Shown piece after piece: positions 1-10,684 of a DNA stretch of 64,000 nt. The DNA comes from Rhizophagus irregularis (Eukaryota; Glomeromycota; Glomeromycetes; Glomerales; Glomeraceae). Location: the NCBI RefSeq assembly GCF_026210795.1, contig NC_089443.1, positions 1,612,001-1,676,000 of the forward strand, given 5' to 3'. How positions within the stretch are numbered: position 1 is the first letter of the stretch; each line of letters opens with the position of its first letter. A model generated the notes under the pieces. It was not told the origin of the DNA. It saw only the letters and a list, made by a program, of their open reading frames with translations, and ran no database searches. Made by a program: the position numbers and the translations under genes.

Positions 1-2700
1 CTTTGAAAAAAAAAATTTAATAATTTTATTTAATGAAATATTTTCTAACATTTCATTTTTGTATTTTGTAGAATAAAATGCTCTTGGACAGAATTTCAAA
101 GATAAACTTCAAAATTCTGTTTTTTTTTGTTTTTATTTAAATGAAACATTAGCTAATATTTTGTTTTTCTTTTTTTTTGTAGGTTTTAGTACTCCAAAGG
201 TTTCCAAAATGAGTAAAGGGTAAGTTTTGCAACATCTCCTTGAGAAACTTTATACAAACATTTCTCTTATTTATTTTTGTAGGTCTGTTTCAGTTTGAAA
301 CCTTTGAAATGGGAATTTCCAAATAGTAAGTTTCACAACAGTTTGTTGTGAAACAATTTTTTTGATTTTTTTCATTAAGAATATTTACTAGTGATACCTG
401 GCTAAACTCTTTTTACCAAAAATTTCAGTTTCGTCACCAACCAGTTTTGGTTTCGTCATTGACTAAACTATATAGTAATAATTTTTAAGTTTAAATTTTA
501 AAATTATAGTTTTATTATAAAAATATATGAATTTATATTATATATATAATAGATTTATATATTCCTTTAAAAAATATTATATTTTAATATAAATTTATTA
601 TTATTTTTTTTATAAGTAATTATTAATAATTAAAAATCCATGGAAATCTATAAAAAATCCATGGAAATACTATGGAATATTGAATTTTGGCATTTCGTCT
701 TTTAATTTTAAATGTCTAAACTATTTCAGTTTAGTTAAATGACTAAATATTTTGGTTTCGCCTGGGATCTCTAATATTTACTAATGTTCTTTTTTGATTT
801 TTTTTATAAAGAATGGCTTCCTGGACCATTCAAAGATGAAATGGACGTAAAATAAGCTAGGAGAAGAAATTTATTGTTTTTTTTTAATTTTTTCATTAAA
901 ATCGTTTTACTAACGTTCTTTTTTGATTTTTTCTTATAGAGAATGGCTTCCTGAATGAAATGGATACAAGGTAAGCCAGGGATAAAAAATGTTTTTTTTT
1001 AATATTTTTCGTTAAGAATGTTTACTAATGTTCTTTTTTGATTTTTTTATAGAAAACGGCTCCCTAAACCATGCATTCAAAGATGAAATGGATGCGAGGT
1101 AAGCCAGTGAAGTATTTTTTGTTGTTTTTTTTTAATTTTTTTGTTAAGAACATTATACTAACATTTTTTAAAAAATTTTTTTTATAGGTTTCAGTACTCC
1201 AAGCTTCCCAAAATAAGTAAACAGTAAGTTTTGCAACATTTGTTGCAAAACTTTAAATTTTTTTTATTTTTATAAAAGAACGTTTCTAATGTCCTTTTAT
1301 TCTTATTTTTTTAGATTTTTAGTTCTCCAGTTTTATGGTAATGGTAAGTTTTGTATTATAAAACTTATACTTTTTTTTCATTTTTATAAAGTTAAAAAAC
1401 ATTTCTAATGTTCTTTATATTTTTATTTTATAGGTTTTGGTACTCAAGTTCAAAATAGGTATTAAAAGGGTAAATTTTGCAACATCTAAACTTTACCATT
1501 TTTTTTATTTTCTTTAAAAAACTTTATACTAACGTTTCTCTTTTATTTTTTTTGTAAGTTTTGATACTCAAGGATCTGAAACTGATAAATGGTAAATTTT
1601 GCAACATCTTATTGCGAAACTTATAATTTTTTTTTATCTTTTATAAAAGAACGTTTTTAACATTCTTTCTTCTTTATTATAGGGACTCCAGTTTTCTTTG
1701 AATGAACCAGACTGGAAAATGTAAGAAATGGAGGGTGAAGGGGATATGTTTTAATATTAAAGAAATGTATTAACATTTTTTTCTTATTTTTTATAGGGAC
1801 ACCAAGCTTCTTTGAACAAACCGGATTTGTAATGTATATAAGGAATAGAAGGGAGATTTTTTCAGAATTTTAAAGGTATTTACCTTTGAAATTATATTTT
1901 ATTTATTTTTTTATTAATGAAACATCTACTAATATTTTGTTTGTCTTTTCTTTTATAGTTTTAGGTTTTTCCAGTCAACTTTTGGACAGAAGAATTTCGA
2001 AGGTAACAAGTACCTTTAAATTTTTAAAAAAAAATTTAATTTTATTTAACGAACGTTCATTCTTATTTTTTGTAGGTCCAGAATGCTGCTGAAATCCATT
2101 TTGAAAGTAACCGAAAAAAAAACTTTGTTTTTTTTGTTTTATTTAGCAAAATGTTACTAATGTTTTAATTTTATTCTTTTGTAAATTAATGGCTTTCTAA
2201 TGTTCATCTTTATTTTTATAGATTCAAAATGTCACTGGACTTCTATTTTGAAGGTATATTCTTCAAATTTTTTTGTAAACATTCATATTTTTTTTAGGTA
2301 AAGGAAGCTGAAACGAGTTCCAGACTTCCATATTAAAGGTAAAACTTTCAAAAAATTTTTTTTTAATTAATTTATTGGCAAACGTTAACTAATGTTCATA
2401 CTTCTTTTTTTAGGTAAAGGAAGCTGAAAGACAAGTTTCTGGACTCCTATATCAAAGGTAAAACCTTCAAAAAATATTTTTTATTAATTTATTTAATGAA
2501 CATTAATAACGTTCATATTTCTTTTATTTTAGATCCTGGGTTTTCATTTAAAGAACTTCAAGGGTAAATACTTTAAAGTTCCTTTTTTTTACTTTCTTTA
2601 ATAATTGTTATACTAATGATCATTTTTTTTTTATATTTAGGTTCCAGGAATTATATATTTTGAAGCTGCTTTACTTCAAAATTTTTTTCATTTATAAATC
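1..2700 (+). repeat. Forward tandem array of intron-like/mini-exon units
   Basis: About 20 degenerate units of roughly 100-130 bp repeat head to tail. Each has a 30-50 bp non-T-rich core followed by GTAAG(T/C), a long T-rich tract with a TACTAAT or TACTAAC box, and an acceptor of the form TTTATAG or TTTGTAG. Some cores resemble each other (GTTTTAGTACTCCAAAGG near 181, GTTTCAGTACTCCAAGC near 1188; AGAATGGCTTCCTGG near 812, AGAATGGCTTCCTGA near 940). Donor, branch-like box and acceptor sit in the order of spliceosomal introns. No continuous reading frame was found across the cores. Whether it is transcribed or spliced is unknown. It could be the decayed 5' part of a many-exon gene or a minisatellite grown by exon-intron duplication. 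Confidence 0.6.
389..773. mobile_element. hAT-like MITE, 385 bp, in the forward array
   Basis: The termini are TAGTGATACCTGGCTAAAC and, inverted at the other end, TAGAGATCCCAGGCGAAAC. An exact 8-bp direct repeat ATATTTAC flanks it (381-388 and 774-781). Eight-base target duplications with TAG-type ends fit the hAT superfamily. It has no coding capacity. It splits one array unit, so it is younger than the array. Confidence 0.85.
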
Positions 2701-3769
2701 TCCATTGTTTGTTATAATTGAACCAACTGGAATAATATCCAAACTATTAATAACATATGAATTTAAAGTAAAGATAATGGAACTTTGATTTTAGTGCAAA
2801 TAATTAATAAATATCTTTTTTTTTCTTTGATAACTTTCAACATGTAATAGATTTTATATAATTTTTTTTTAATTTTGTAAATATTATTAAATATAGTTTA
2901 ATAAAAAGATTTCAGTTTATAAATGAATTAATTAATGCAGTGTTCAATAATAAATTTTTTTAATATTCTGAAGATTTCCAAAGATTTATTTTTAAAATTC
3001 TGCACAGATTTTTTAACACTTGCAGATCTGCGCTGATTTTATTAAAAATTTTTTCCAATGTGCATTGACAGGGTACTAGCAGATTTGTGCAGAAATTTAG
3101 GCTAGAAATCTTTGCAGATTTTTACCCTAAAAAATTTACTGATGTTAGTCTTAGCTACTACCATTACTTTACTTTTCACAACATGAGAATGTTTAATATT
3201 CTTTGTGATCTTTTTTTCTACTTTACCTAAAAATATAAAATAAATAAGCTATACAATAAACTTTAAAAATTATATTTAATCAACATATGCTATTGATTAA
3301 TAGCATGGCGCATCATCATTTAAATAGCCCAATCACCAATTGATAATGGAAAATCTGGATTATTTGATTTGTACTAAAATAATTTGTTGTTACTTAATTA
3401 TTATTGTTATGTCAATTATAATAACAACCAAATAGCGTTTTTTAGTTATACTTATCTTGCAATATTCTGGAGTATTTCCATTCCATTTTTCTGCTACAAA
3501 TTCATGCATAGCACTCTAAAATAATAATGATAATATTATAATAATGCATCATAGAATATACAGAAAAAGAATTAAGTTTTGTAAATACTAGTACAATTGA
3601 ATCTTAATCTTTTGTTATTTCTTTACATTTAATAAAGCAGAACAGTTTACTAACTGTTTTTTTATTATTTTGTTTGGTAGACTTTCAAGAATAGAAAAAG
3701 AAGATTTGTAAGTGTGAGTATGAATTTTAATATTTTTTTGTTTTTTATAAATTTACTAACACTAGTCGA
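2701..3769. repeat. AT-rich spacer with MITE-like block
   Basis: No gene is seen. At about 2937-3150 a less AT-rich block with repeated GCAGAT/AGATTT words ends in AAAAAATTTACTGATGTT. The same end sequence recurs at 7628-7643, suggesting a shared element family, but no clean target duplication was found. Near 3690-3769 a splice-like core (acceptor TTTGGTAG, donor GTAAGTGTGAG) precedes the element beginning at 3770. Confidence 0.4.
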
Positions 3770-4249
3770 AAAAGGACAATTTGGCCTAAATTTGACCAGG
3801 TCGAATATAGGTCGAATGATGGTCTAACCTGTATCAAATTGAGGTCAAATTTTTGGCACATTTAGGGTGCCAATCGTCTCAAATTCGGAAAGAAAATTTG
3901 ACCATTATTACACTACCATTCGACCTAACTTTGACTAGGTTGAATTTAGGTCGAATTGTGATGTCAAATTGAGGCGTAGTTCAGATGATTATTCGACACA
4001 AAATTTTAAGGTCTCATTAATTTAGTTTCAATTTCAAATTTATTAATTTATTAAAACACTTAAATATACAGTACATGTATATTAGCATTTATCTAATGTA
4101 TAAATAAAATAATTATACACAATTTCACAATCACATGATCGCATCTTAAAAAGAACGAATGTTAAAAGTCATCTCACTATAACTAAAGAAAAAAAATAAA
4201 GTCCAAGTCCAATCTGAAATAAAAATTCGGAAAAACAAAACTTTTAAAA

Positions 4250-6780
4250 AAAAGTTTCAAAATGAACCATTTTGAAACTTACTAATCGATCCTATTATCC
4301 AGAATAAGGAAGCCGAAACTACAAAAAAAGATAATAAAAAAATTAATTAATAATAAAAAAAAAATTTTTAAAAAAAGTTTTTAAGTGAAAAACTTACCAA
4401 TTCGATTCAGGAAGTGCGAAACTGTTGATTTCTACGAATTATAAGATAAAAAAATCAATAAAAAAAAATCAAAATTAATAATAAAAAAAAAACTTACCAA
4501 TTCCAAGATGCTGATCTACACATCCTACTAAAGAAATCTACCGAAGCTGAAGAAAATTCCAAGAAAATGTCCTACAAAAGTAAGAGATAGAGGAATGGCA
4601 GGAAAAAATGAAAGAGGAGAGGGAAGGTGAGAGGGGAAGAGAGAAAGAAAGCCCCAGAGTTCCTACAAAATAAAGAAATAGAAATGTTAATACAGTATAA
4701 CGTTTCTTTTTTAAAAAAAAAGAACTACTAAGATTCGTAATACTTACAAATTTTAGTTCTTTTTCGTTCTTCAGAAGCTCACCAAAACCTATAAAAAAAG
4801 AATAAAAATGGTTAGTAACCGTTCATAATAATAATAATAATAAAAAATAATAATAAAAACCAAGATTCATACTTACTTATAAATCTTGGTTTCTTCGATC
4901 TTTGGAAGCCAACTGAACCTATAAAAATAAAAGAAAAAAACGGTTAGAAACCGTTCATAATATTAAAAAAAAAATCCAAGGTTCGTAACGAACCTTAGTT
5001 CTCCTTTTTCCGATTCTCGGAAGCCCACCCAAACCTATAAAAAAAAAGAAAGAATGGTTAGTAAACCATTTGTAATATTATAAAAAAAAGAAATAGAATC
5101 AAGGTTCGTACTTACTTACGAATCTTGATTCTTCAGTTTTTCAGAAGCCCACCCAAGACACAGAACCTATAAAAAAAATGAAAAGAACGGTTAGTAACCG
5201 TTCATATAATAAAAAAACTAAAAAAAAACCAAGTTATGAAACTTGGTTTTTTCCGTTCTTCGGAAGTTTACCCGAACGGTTAAACCTATAAAAAAAATGA
5301 AAAGAACGGTTATTAGCAACCGTTCATTAATATTAAAAAAAAAATTAAAAAAAAATAAACCAAGATTCATACTTACGAATCTTGGTTTCTCTTTTTCCAA
5401 AGGTCAGAAGCCCATCTGATCCTAAAAAAAAGAAAGAATGGTTATTAGTAACCGTTTGTAATATTTTTTTTAAAAACAATAAAAAAAAATCCAAGATTCT
5501 TACGAATCTTTGGAATTTTCCTATTCTTCGGAATATGGAAGCCCATCCAATCCTAAAAAAAAAGAAAAGAATGGTTATTAGTAACTGTTCATTAATATTT
5601 AGAAAAAAATCAAAAAAAATAAGACCAAGATTCGTATTTACTTACGAATCTTGGTTTTTTCCGTTCTTCAGAACAAGAAAGCCTACTCAATCCTAAAAAA
5701 AAAAGAAAAAGAACAGCTATTAGTAACCATTCATAATATTAAAAAAAAAATAAAAAAAAATAAGATTCGTACGTGAATCTTTGGGTTTTCGTTCTTTGGA
5801 AGCTCTCCTGAACCTATAAAAAAAAATACAAGAATGGTTAGTAAACTGTTCGTAATAATAAAAAAATAACAAAAAAAAATTAAAGATTCGTACTTACGAA
5901 TCTTTGGGTTTTCCGTTCTTTAGAAGCCCACCCGAACCTAAAAAAAGAAAGAACGGTTAGTAAACCGTTCATAATGATAATATTAAAAAAAACAAAAAAA
6001 CAAAAAAAAAATATTTGATTTGTAATATAATACTTACGAATCTTAAAATACTCTTTCAGAAATCAATCTCCTTTCGTTTTACCCTTTTCCTTTCATTTTA
6101 CCCTTTCATTTTTCCCTTTCGTTTTACCCTTTTATTTTACCTTTTCATTTTTCCCTTTCGTTTTACCCTTTCGTTTTACCCTTTCATTTTCCCTTTCATT
6201 TTTCCCTTTCATTTTCCCTTTCTTTTCCATTTTCCTTTTCCTTTCGTTTTACCCTATCCCTTTCGTTTTAACCTTTCCTTTCGTTTTTAGCTTCCCCTTT
6301 CATTTTTAGCTTCCCTTTTCGTTTTTAGCTTCTCCTTTCATTTTTAGCTTCCTCTTTCATTTTTAGCTTCCCTTTCATTTTAGCTTTCCCTTTCATTTTA
6401 GCTTTCCCTTTCATTTTAGCTTTCCCTTTCATTTTAGCTTTCCCTTTCATTTTTCGCTTCCCCTTTCATTTTTTCACTTCCCCTTTCATTTTTCGCTTCT
6501 CCTCTTGTTTTCTCTTCCCCTTTCATTTTCACTTCCTCTTGAAACCTATAAAAAAACAAGAATGGCTGGTAAACCGTTCTATAATATTAAAAAAAATCCA
6601 CTATTTGTAATAATACTTACAAATCTCAGTCACGTCTTGGATCTACAAAAGCAAAAAATGAAAACGTTAGTAAACCGTTTCGTTAAAAAACAACAAAATA
6701 AAATTTGAAGGTATATATATACCTTCAAAATAGGAGTCCGGCCTTCTAAATGGGCGTCTTAGACCTATAAAAGAAAAAAA
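4250..6780 (-). repeat. Reverse tandem array of intron-like/mini-exon units
   Basis: Read on the minus strand, about 18 units repeat. Each has an acceptor (TTTTTATAG or TTTTTTAG), a core of about 40-60 bp with recurring GGGTGGGCTTCCGAAGAACGG-like words, a donor GTAAGTA, then a T-rich stretch containing TACTAACC or a variant. In plus coordinates the acceptors appear as AACCTATAAAAAA near 4790, 4915, 5032, 5165, 5283, 5810 and 5935, and donors as ACTTACGAATC near 5113, 5371, 5641 and 5890. The architecture matches the array at 1-2700 but in opposite orientation. No long reading frame joins the cores. Confidence 0.6.
6064..6540. repeat. Pyrimidine-rich minisatellite
   Basis: Nearly pure pyrimidine repeats of about 14-18 bp: first CCCTTTCGTTTTA-type units, then TTTCATTTTTAGCTTCC-type units. 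Apparent reading frames here are low-complexity artefacts. A purine-rich tract on the same strand at 6780-6895 is roughly complementary in composition, so the two could pair as a long imperfect hairpin. Confidence 0.8.
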
Positions 6781-7469
6781 AACTGAGGGACAAAGGAAAA
6801 GGGGAAAGGGGAAAAGGATAAGAAAAGTAAAGGGACGAAGGGAAGTGAAAGGAGGGAAAGGGGAACGAAGGGAAAGGGAAGGGAAAGAAAGAAAATTAAA
6901 AAAAGTTTAAAAAAGAATGCAATAAGATGATCCTTTTTTAAACTTTTAATATGCGTAACATGTAATGCATAACATTTAATTAACATAATTCAACAAGGTT
7001 GAATATATGTCTAATCATAGATCATTACTAATTGAAGTCAAATTTTTTAATTTTAGTCGAATATAGGCTGAATTGTATTAAGGCCGAATATTCCTAGTGT
7101 AAATATCTTATTTTTTTTAGAAGTTAGAGGAAACTCGCAACTAAACAAATCAGACTTATTCACTTGGTACTAATGGTATGTATTTAAAGGAATGTGGTGG
7201 CATATATATATGGTAGTTTCTTTTATTCTAACATTTTTAAATTTTTATAGAAATGAGCAATAAATTAACAAAGATGCGAATTTATAGTTGTATTTATTCT
7301 AATTAAGAATTTAAGCCAAAGAAATAATTTTTTGTGCTAATTATAAAAATATTAATAATTAAAGAAAATACTATGTAATAATATAATTAATAAATAAATT
7401 ATATATAAATAAATATACAAATAAAAATAATTTTAAATAATAAATAAAAAATAAAATTAATAAATAAAT

Positions 7470-7645
7470 ATTAAAAAAAATATCCTTAAGGATTCCTTAA
7501 TGGTAAATTTAGAATCCTTAAGGATTTTATAGAATTCTTTTGATAGGGAATCCTCGCTGGTGGGAAAGGTTCCTTAGGGATCTTTACTAATTACGAGATT
7601 TTAGGAATCTTGAGGATCTGCACCCCAAAAATTTACTGATGTTGT
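7470..7645. repeat. MITE-like block with CCTTAAGGATT palindromes
   Basis: Short inverted words (TCCTTAAGGATTCCTTAA, then AATCCTTAAGGATTTTA) lie in otherwise AT-only DNA. The block ends AAAAATTTACTGATGTT, the same terminal string as the block near 3143. It cuts off the 3' end of the decayed gene that starts beyond it. The left boundary was not resolved. Confidence 0.4.
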
Positions 7646-7649
7646 GTAC

Positions 7650-9150
7650 ATAATTGAGGATTGTTTACGGGTATCATTAAAAATATCCTCTATAGTCATA
7701 CCTTTATCAAATCATTCTGCATTGCCACATTTCAATTGACGTACATCACTTATTGACATTGCTTCAACTTTCTTTACTCTTTGTTCCATCACTTCCCAGT
7801 TATTATTACTACCTGATTTCGTTAGTAAAAGTTTGATTAAAAATAAACTGATTCTGCTTTGCATTATCAGCTGGTTTGAACTCAACTATTAAAAGATTGG
7901 TATAAAGGGATACATTGTGGCAAGCATCTATATGAACCTCTGTATCAACAAAGTAATTTGGGATATCTGAGAGCAAGGCATGGAACAACACTTTTGTGAC
8001 CAACTCTCTGTCTTCATAAAGATTTCCTCTTTTAATCCATTTCTTTAATTTTGATTCAATGTATAAACACAACTCATCAACATTATGATCATTGAGAAAA
8101 CTGTTGATGCTGTGTCTCAGAAGAGAGTTTGTATTGCATTATTTAAAGACTACTATAATAACATGAATATGTCATTTTGGTGGCATTTTTTCCCAATATT
8201 CCCCAATTTTGCGGGTAGCAAGAAGCATATTGGAGTTTTGAAGAGGAAAATTTGCTAATTCATCATCATGATTGTCTGGAATTTTGATCTTCCAAAGTTT
8301 AATATCTTTTGCTATGATAGAGGTGTTAATTTTCTCTCTAATAAGATCTTTTAGCTCACCAATAGTGTTTTCCTTTCTAATTTTTATTGTAATAGCATGC
8401 ACGGCTGCAGGCACATCCCCACGAACCTAACAAAAAAGGGTTATATAACTTCAGAATTTTTTTGATGGCTAAACATTTTCTTTATCTTCATTTTGCTTCA
8501 TTTTTTTGGGATTCTATAGTAATAAATATGTTAGCATAACAAATATGTTAGCTTAGTAAATTAAGAGTTTCAATAATGTATTCACTCACCCTTTCACATT
8601 CCTCAATTGCTTCCTGCCAGAACTTTTGTAAATATTTCTTGTGTTGTGAACGTTCTGTTTACCTGTTATAAGAAATGAATTATTAGCAGTGCGCAAATTT
8701 TTTATTTAGTAGTAGAAGAAGGTACATAGCCAGTTCCTCCTCCAGAATAAGCAGACTTTTACCAACAACAAAGTTAGGGTACCTGAATTGAAAGATTGGT
8801 GGTACCAAGCGAACAAACCCAGTAATTCTCCAAAGTTGAGATGCAGTCAACTAGGGAGTTACCCTTAGGGCGCCTGAATTGAAAGATTGGTGGTACCAAG
8901 CGAACAAACCCAGTAATTCTCCAAAGTCGAGACGCAGTCAACTAAGGAGCTACTACCTTACTTTGCAAAATAAAAAATAAAATGTACCTTCTTTTCAATG
9001 AAATGAAAATTTTTTGTTCCAACAATAATTCTGCCTCTTTTAGAAAATGACGAGCCCACAAAGTATCAAGACTATTGCATGTGTTTGCAGATGAGATTGA
9101 AGCGATGATGGTGTCACAGTTAGCATCCGATATGATAAGTCATTGCTTCG
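7650..9150 (-). pseudogene. Crinkler (CRN)-like gene, decayed
   Basis: The minus strand of 8172-8428 encodes a CRN-type ubiquitin-like N-terminal domain, with TIGELKDLIREKI, DIKLWKIKIPD and LLATRKIGEYW. The conserved HIHVI segment follows directly but is cut by an in-frame TGA at about 8172. Downstream (7809-8090) a region contains VDTEVHID then LLIVEFK, a spacing that could be a PD-(D/E)xK nuclease core. A frameshift near 7810 and a further TGA near 7725 break it, and the end is lost at the repeat near 7640. Upstream segments at about 8590-8640 and 8700-9130 also read as protein in short frames, one containing a 91-bp duplication. CRN proteins are effector-like proteins expanded in oomycetes and some early fungi. 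This copy is judged non-functional. Confidence 0.7.
8777..8957. repeat. Tandem duplication, two 91-bp copies
   Basis: The segment containing CCTGAATTGAAAGATTGG recurs exactly 91 bp apart (8782 and 8873), with only a few differences across the unit. 91 is not a multiple of 3. The duplication therefore breaks the minus-strand reading frame that otherwise runs through it, adding to the decay of the neighbouring CRN-like region. Confidence 0.9.
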
Positions 9151-10684
9151 CATTTTTTTTATAAAAGAAATAAGGTCTAAAAGGTAGAAAGGTTGGCGAA
9201 AATTAGAAATTGACCAATTGACTAGGTAGTTTGTTCACAGGACTCACCATTTTGGGGTAGTTCTCAGATGTGTTCTCAGATGCGCTCATGATTAACTTTT
9301 AAGAATCTGGTTAAGCTTATTATTTAGCTTTTTAAGAAACCAATTTTTTTATTAGAATCTGATTTTTTTTATTAGCTCCATTAATAGGTGTCATTACTTT
9401 AAATATAATTTGATTTTGGAATTTTTTTTCAAAATTTGAATGACTCAAATTAATTCAACAAAGTAATCTTTACGAATTATTAGTCTTGAATCATAATCAT
9501 ATTAAGATGACGGGAAAAAAGTATTATTAATTTAATTACATTATTTCATTGATAAAGCTGATTAAACACAGTTTAAATACTTTCGCATTGATATGTCAAT
9601 CCGAACTAAATCACTTGCCAAACTGAATCATTCGATGTCTTAAAGTGAATGAAAATATTTGATTATCCAAGACTAATTGTTACTTGTTAACAATTTCATC
9701 TAATTATGATCGAACATTCGAGTTCATCATTAACAAATGATCTACAAACGCGTGATATATAACCAATCAATTAATACGTGACCAATTAATCGTAATCGAT
9801 ATCGATATTTATTTTATCATAAAACACATATTTTAGTCAATTTCATTATTCATATATATTACTTTTAGCGTAAAATAATTTACGTGATACAAAATAATGT
9901 CCAGTAATGACTCATAATGCATAATTTGAAAAAAATCAACGTAATTGATTAACTACCATATTCATTAACGTAACCGATTGTCATACTGTACACTCTGATT
10001 AAAAATAGTGCAACAAATTTAAATGAGTCGACGATGACTAAACACAGCTTGGAACTTTATTTACATTGATCAATTATGCAAGATGCGTCTTAGTGATTGC
10101 GAAATTGGATTTACTTTCTTTGCTCATCACGACTTAGATTAAGTCTTCTATGACATATTTTTAGTAATTTATTATTTTTTAAAAATGAGTAAAGTTGACA
10201 AAAGAAAAAGCTGGAAAACGTATTTTATTTATTTGTTTTTTATATATAAAACATATTAATAAAGATATTAATACTAATTATTTTTCGGACTTAATTATTA
10301 CGGACACCGGACACCGGACAGCTGGACAGCTGGACGGGAGGAATAACTTGACAATGTCCCGGAATGTCCCAGTCAGAACCATTTATGTGAAAGCTAGTAC
10401 CTAACATTAAAGATTAGACACAACAAACTAGTAATGAAGCTAATAAGAATGCAAGAAATACTAAATCTCGTGAGAACTGTGATTTTAATTCCACTTTGTA
10501 TAAAATTAATCCAATACTATCTTTATAGAAAATTAATTTTGATAAAAGTATTACTTCATATAAAAATCTCTAATTTCAAAATTGAAAATGAATTTAGAAA
10601 TAGGAATTACCACTTAATAATAAATCTCAGTAAGATTCACAATAATCCATTTATGATTAATATTATTCTTCACTGAATTCGTCT
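9151..10684. other. AT-rich spacer, no gene seen
   Basis: No convincing reading frame or splice pattern. A short GC-rich stutter at 10300-10340 (GGACACC, GGACAGCT repeats) is followed by GACAATGTCCCGGAATGTCC, possibly a relic transposon end. The small open frames at 10195-10404 and 10434-10676 show no recognisable domain and are not called as genes. Confidence 0.5.

Larger units (their letters stand above)
3770..7099. mobile_element. Putative Harbinger-like element carrying the reverse array
   Basis: The left end is CACTAGTCGAA and the inverted right end is CACTAGGAATA, flanked by TAA on both sides (3767-3769 and 7100-7102). Both subterminal regions carry related words (GGTCGAATATAGG and relatives near 3800-3960; GTCGAATATAGGC near 7058), as in many TIR elements. 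No transposase ORF is visible. The interior is almost wholly the reverse intron-like array and low-complexity tracts. A 3-bp TAA duplication fits PIF/Harbinger. Ends are short and diverged, so this is inference. Confidence 0.45.

Noticed and set aside
5218-6708. Small ORFs in the reverse array (for example 5382-5696 and 6015-6290)
   Set aside because: They run through A/T homopolymers, splice-like boundaries and pyrimidine repeats. Their composition (poly-Lys, Phe-Pro runs) follows the DNA repeat, not a protein family.
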